8,968 nucleotides of DNA from an uncultured Caulobacteraceae bacterium (GTDB lineage: Bacteria; Pseudomonadota; Alphaproteobacteria; Caulobacterales; Caulobacteraceae). The stretch covers positions 1-8,968 of the forward strand of contig CAISGS010000496.1 in assembly GCA_903884915.1 (NCBI GenBank), written 5' to 3'. Position 1 is the first letter of the stretch. Every line of letters starts with the position of its first letter. Below, in pieces: positions 6,449 through 8,968 of the stretch. The position numbers and the translations under genes were made by a program. Under the pieces are notes generated by a model that saw nothing but the letters and a program-made list of their open reading frames with translations, was not told the origin of the DNA and did no database searches.

Positions 6449-7745
6449 GGGTCACCGTCTTGGCTTGGGTCCGCTCCGATAGGGTCAGATGACCGCGCCA
6501 GCCATAGTGGAAGATGACCAGATAGCAGGGGATGGTCAGGGCCGCGAAGACCAGTTGAAAGTCGTAATGTTGTTTAAGTAGGGCAAAGGCTTGAGGAATA
6601 ATGGCCCCGCCCGCTATGCCCATGATCAGGAACGCTGACCCGGTTTCGGTCAAGCGACCAAGGCCGCGAACCGCCAGCGGGAAGACAGCTGGCCAGACCA
6701 TGGCATTGGCAAGGCCTAAGGCTGCGACGAACCCGACCGAGACATAGCCCTTGGTCAAGGCCGCGCCGACCGCCAAGGCCAGACCCAGCAGCGCCGAAAG
6801 TCGCAGATAGGCCTGCTGCGAGATGAACCGCGGCGTAAAGATTAGTCCAAGAATATAACCAACCAGCATGGCCCCTAGCGTCCAAGAGGTCATGAATTTG
6901 GTCTGCTCCAAAGGCAGACCAAAGCCGCGCCCATAGGTGCCGATGGCGTCTCCTGCCAGCACCTCGACACCGACATAGACAAAGAGGCAAAGGACGCCGA
7001 GCCAGAGATGGCGCGCTTGGGCAAATCCAAGACCTTCAGTGTCATCTGGCGCGTCAGAGGCTGTGGGATTGGCCTCCGCGGGATGGATGTCTGGGAGGGG
7101 AGAGATCAGTGCCAGCAGCGCCACGGCGATCAGCAGGCCTGAGGCGATGAGATAGGGCGCATGGATGTTGGCTGCGAAACTGTTGAGTAGCTGCTCGCGG
7201 GCGGGCCCTGTGGCGCTGTGAAGCTGCACAGTGAGGCGATCCACATCGTGCAGGACAAACAGGCCAATCAGGATCGGAGCGAGGACGCCTGCCAGTTTGT
7301 TGCAGATGCCCATCAGGGCGATGCGTTGGGCTCCGCTCTCAATGGGGCCAAGGATGCTGACATAGGGATTGATGGCCGTCTGGAGCAGCGCCAAGCCCCC
7401 GCCGAGGGTGAAGAGACCCGTCAGCGCGCCGGGATACCAACGCCGCGTGGCGAATTCGGCAAAAGCGGCCGCACCGAGTGCCATCAGGATCAGGCCTGCG
7501 GATAGGCCCTTCTTTAGGCCCAGACGACGATGGATGGCTGAGGCGGGCAGGGCAAAGAAGAAATAGGACAGATAGAAGACCATCAGGATCAGAAATGAGT
7601 TCACATCGTCGAGGTCGAAAGCTAACCGCACAAAGGTAATGAGCGGTCCATTGAGCCAAGTGAACAGGCCGATGATGAAGAACAGGCCGCCGACAATCGA
7701 AATGGACTGGATATAGGCACCGCGTGCGGGCGTGGCTGTGGCCAT
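6441..7745 (-). CDS. nagP: FHS-family MFS sugar transporter, probably N-acetylglucosamine (NagP-like)
   Basis: A 434-residue major facilitator protein with about 12 hydrophobic helices and a charged cytoplasmic loop (about 215-245) between the two halves. TWLNGPLITFV (29-39) in helix 1 and LLQTAINPYV (120-129) followed by LGPIESGAQRIALMGICNKLAG in helices 4-5 are hallmarks of the fucose/glucose-galactose/NagP branch (FHS family). NagP proteins import GlcNAc by proton symport in Gammaproteobacteria, and the adjacent hexosaminidase favours that substrate; GalNAc or another hexose is possible. Start: ATG at 7745 with AGGGAAG 9 nt upstream. An in-frame ATG at 7772 would add nine residues but has no clear ribosome site. 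It heads the transporter-GH20-sulfatase run and is divergent from the crotonase gene. The FucP acidic residues D46 and E135 appear to be replaced by Gly33 and Gln122. Confidence 0.85.
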   Translation of the reverse strand: MATATPARGAYIQSISIVGGLFFIIGLFTWLNGPLITFVRLAFDLDDVNSFLILMVFYLSYFFFALPASAIHRRLGLKKGLSAGLILMALGAAAFAEFATRRWYPGALTGLFTLGGGLALLQTAINPYVSILGPIESGAQRIALMGICNKLAGVLAPILIGLFVLHDVDRLTVQLHSATGPAREQLLNSFAANIHAPYLIASGLLIAVALLALISPLPDIHPAEANPTASDAPDDTEGLGFAQARHLWLGVLCLFVYVGVEVLAGDAIGTYGRGFGLPLEQTKFMTSWTLGAMLVGYILGLIFTPRFISQQAYLRLSALLGLALAVGAALTKGYVSVGFVAALGLANAMVWPAVFPLAVRGLGRLTETGSAFLIMGIAGGAIIPQAFALLKQHYDFQLVFAALTIPCYLVIFHYGWRGHLTLSERTQAKTVTHD

Positions 7746-7804
7746 CGGCGTGATCTTCCCTAATGAGCGCATTTTTGAGTGCCGCTATTGTCTTCAAGCT
7801 GTCC

Positions 7805-7828
7805 GGTCTCGGTGGATCTGTCGAGGCC
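7805..7828. promoter_or_regulatory. Imperfect inverted repeat in the divergent intergenic region
   Basis: GGTCTCG (7805-7811) and CGAGGCC (7822-7828) are inverted repeats matching at six of seven positions, with a 10-nt spacer. They lie about 60 bases upstream of the favoured transporter start and 70 bases upstream of the crotonase start. The geometry would suit a dimeric repressor for the sugar operon, but I do not recognise the motif and no regulator gene is in the window. Confidence 0.2.
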
Positions 7829-7840
7829 CGATATAAGTTA

Positions 7841-7869
7841 TTGACAAGATCCTCAGCTTTTCTAAGCCT
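7841..7869 (+). promoter_or_regulatory. Candidate promoter for the crotonase gene
   Basis: TTGACA at 7841-7846 is a perfect -35 consensus. With 16-17 nt spacing the -10 would be TAAGCC or AAGCCT near 7863-7869, a poor match, so only the -35 element is convincing. It lies about 30 nt before the ribosome site AGGG (7887-7890), which is 8 nt upstream of the crotonase ATG. Confidence 0.3.
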
Positions 7870-7898
7870 AAAACTGCAAGTTCATTAGGGCGAACACC

Positions 7899-8693
7899 AT
7901 GACCACTGACGTCAAAATCACCGATGCGGGCCATGTCCGCACCATCCTTCTGAACCGCCCTGAAAAGAAGAATGCCCTCAGCGATCAATTGGCTTGGGGC
8001 GTGGTTGAGGCCATCGAAGAGGCGGCGCGCGATGATAATGTCTGGGTTATTGCCTTGACCGGGAGCGGCGACTCCTTCTGCGCGGGCCTAGACCTTTCAG
8101 CGCCGGAGAAATTTTCGCCCCTGACGGCTCAGTCGGCGCAGTTGGACGATATCCACTGGGTGGGCCAGTTTCTGCTGTCGATGCGCAAGCGCTGCGATAA
8201 GCCTATTGTTGGCGGCATCAATGGTGTGGCGGTTGGGGCGGGTTTGGGCCTCGCCATGGCCACCGATGTTCGTTTGATCAGCCGTAGCGCCCGGCTGATG
8301 GCGGGCTATACGCGCATTGGCGGCTCACCCGATGCAGGCCTGACCATCACCCTGCCTCAGGCCATGGGCTATGAGCCCGCCCTGCGGTTTATGATGGAGA
8401 ACCGAACGGTTATTGGCGACGAGGCGGTTGCCCTCGGCATGGCCGGTGAGGCGGTAGACGCGGACCGGATTACCGAGCGCCTCGCGGAATATTGCGAAGA
8501 ACTGTGCCAATGGTCGCCCATCACCCTGCGCCTGCTCAAGCGCGGCATGACCAAGTCGCTCGAGACCTTAGATCTGGAGCAGCAGCTTCGCTATGAGCTG
8601 ACCAATATCCGCATGGCCTTTGGAAGTGATGATGGAAAAGAAGCCCGTAAGGCCTTCTTTGAAAAGCGTAAACCCAATTTCACAGGCCGCTGA
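7899..8693 (+). CDS. Crotonase-superfamily enzyme (enoyl-CoA hydratase/isomerase family)
   Basis: A 264-residue cytoplasmic protein of the usual crotonase length. It has the N-terminal VRTILLNRPEKKNALS strand-turn, the first oxyanion-hole motif DSFCAGLDLS (58-67), the second GVAVGAGLGLAMATDVRL (109-126), and the C-terminal helical trimerisation region. At the two positions of the hydratase glutamates (rat E144 and E164) it has Gly117 and Tyr137. It has Asp145 in GGSPDAGLT, the position of the catalytic aspartate in PaaG and dienoyl-CoA isomerases, so an isomerase-type reaction on an acyl-CoA is more likely than classical hydration. The pathway cannot be set, since no other beta-oxidation or phenylacetate gene is near. 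Start ATG has AGGG 8 nt upstream. It is transcribed alone, divergent from the sugar operon and convergent with the HD-GYP gene, whose stop is only 8 nt away. Confidence 0.9.
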   Translation: MTTDVKITDAGHVRTILLNRPEKKNALSDQLAWGVVEAIEEAARDDNVWVIALTGSGDSFCAGLDLSAPEKFSPLTAQSAQLDDIHWVGQFLLSMRKRCDKPIVGGINGVAVGAGLGLAMATDVRLISRSARLMAGYTRIGGSPDAGLTITLPQAMGYEPALRFMMENRTVIGDEAVALGMAGEAVDADRITERLAEYCEELCQWSPITLRLLKRGMTKSLETLDLEQQLRYELTNIRMAFGSDDGKEARKAFFEKRKPNFTGR

Positions 8694-8696
8694 AAA

Positions 8697-8713
8697 GCGG
8701 ACTAGTTGTCCGC
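8697..8713 (-). terminator. Hairpin plus short T-run at the end of the HD-GYP gene
   Basis: GCGGAC (8697-8702) and GTCCGC (8708-8713) form a perfect 6-bp stem with a 5-nt loop. On the minus strand the stem is followed by TTTTCA, the layout of a weak intrinsic terminator, and it includes the TAG stop of the HD-GYP gene at its edge. On the plus strand the same hairpin follows the crotonase stop by 3 bases but has no T-run, so it may serve both convergent genes only partly. Confidence 0.5.
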
Positions 8714-8968
8714 CAAGCTGTCCGCGATCTGTTTGATCTTTGGCAGGATTTCGAGGAAGGCGGCGGCGATGTCTGGGTCAAAATGCTGACCGGCGCCCTT
8801 GGTGATGATGTCGACCGCCACCTCGTGTGCCATGCCGTCCTTGTAATAGCGCCGACTGATCAGGGCATCATAGACGTCTGCGACAGCCATGAGGCGGGCG
8901 GAAATGGGGATGTCATCGCCCTTTAGGCCCTGAGGATAGCCTGAGCCGTCCCATTTTTCTTGGTGCGA
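8702..8968 (-). CDS. C-terminal part of an HD-GYP cyclic-di-GMP phosphodiesterase (partial)
   Basis: The last 88 residues of a gene that enters from the right edge. HQEKWDGSGYP, where SGYP is the GYP element, is followed by GLKGDDIPISARLMAVADVYDAL, SRRYYKDGM, and GAGQHFDPDIAAAF, the conserved C-terminal half of HD-GYP domains, which hydrolyse c-di-GMP to pGpG or GMP using a bi- or trinuclear metal centre. The HQE form with ISARLMAVADVYDALISRR resembles response-regulator (REC-HD-GYP) proteins, but the N-terminal half, including the HD pair and any receiver domain, lies outside the window. An internal ATG at 8890 falls inside the conserved domain and is not the start. Convergent with the crotonase gene. 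Confidence 0.9.
   Translation of the reverse strand, partial: SHQEKWDGSGYPQGLKGDDIPISARLMAVADVYDALISRRYYKDGMAHEVAVDIITKGAGQHFDPDIAAAFLEILPKIKQIADSLADN

Noticed and set aside
7794..7988. Minus-strand open frame across the divergent promoter region and crotonase start
   Set aside because: It overlaps the conserved N-terminus of the crotonase and both promoter regions, and has no recognisable motif.
145..8968. Idea that the EAL and HD-GYP genes and the sugar operon form one c-di-GMP-controlled island
   Set aside because: The two signalling genes are separated by several kilobases and are not in a shared unit with the sugar genes. I saw no c-di-GMP riboswitch-like leader in the short intergenic spaces. 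Co-location is probably chance.
1..8968. CRISPR arrays, tRNA genes, insertion sequences, attachment sites
   Set aside because: No repeated unit array, cloverleaf, transposase or paired terminal repeats were seen, and the genes are tightly packed with consistent codon use.

Overview
The window looks like a chromosomal segment of a Gram-negative alphaproteobacterium. Codon third positions are moderately GC-rich, there is an outer-membrane-type lipoprotein and a periplasmic glycosidase, and the gene mix (FHS-family amino-sugar porter, GH20, sulfatase, several c-di-GMP enzymes) would fit Caulobacteraceae such as Asticcacaulis, Caulobacter or Brevundimonas. The taxonomic guess is inference from gene style only.

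Layout, left to right. Bases 1-120 (+) hold the last 39 codons of a gene whose C-terminus resembles a parvulin-type peptidyl-prolyl isomerase. From 145 to about 7745 everything is on the minus strand, in transcription order: an FHS-family (NagP-like) sugar transporter, a secreted GH20 beta-N-acetylhexosaminidase overlapping it by 8 nt, a lipoprotein type I sulfatase 92 nt further on, a small three-helix membrane protein, and a GAF-GGDEF-EAL cyclic-di-GMP protein. Divergently, 7899-8693 (+) encodes a crotonase-superfamily enzyme. The right edge (8702-8968, -) is the C-terminal part of an HD-GYP phosphodiesterase. No gene-free stretch exceeds about 135 bases, and I see no tRNA, rRNA, CRISPR, IS element or other sign of mobility.

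The coherent unit is transporter - GH20 - sulfatase. The sulfatase would remove sulfate from an amino-sugar-containing glycan, the hexosaminidase would release terminal GlcNAc or GalNAc in the periplasm, and the FHS porter would import the sugar. The catabolic genes (nagA/nagB/kinase), a dedicated regulator, a TonB-dependent receptor and the formylglycine-generating enzyme needed by the sulfatase are not in the window. The two c-di-GMP proteins at the ends look like independent signalling genes; both predict c-di-GMP degradation.

Points worth attention: the GGDEF domain has lost key substrate-binding residues while the EAL domain is intact; the crotonase lacks both classical hydratase glutamates but has an isomerase-type aspartate; the sugar porter lacks the acidic residues known from FucP; and compact inverted repeats sit on or just after three minus-strand stop codons without a strong T-tract. 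I did not find a clearly undescribed system; the sulfated amino-sugar cassette is the best functional hypothesis.
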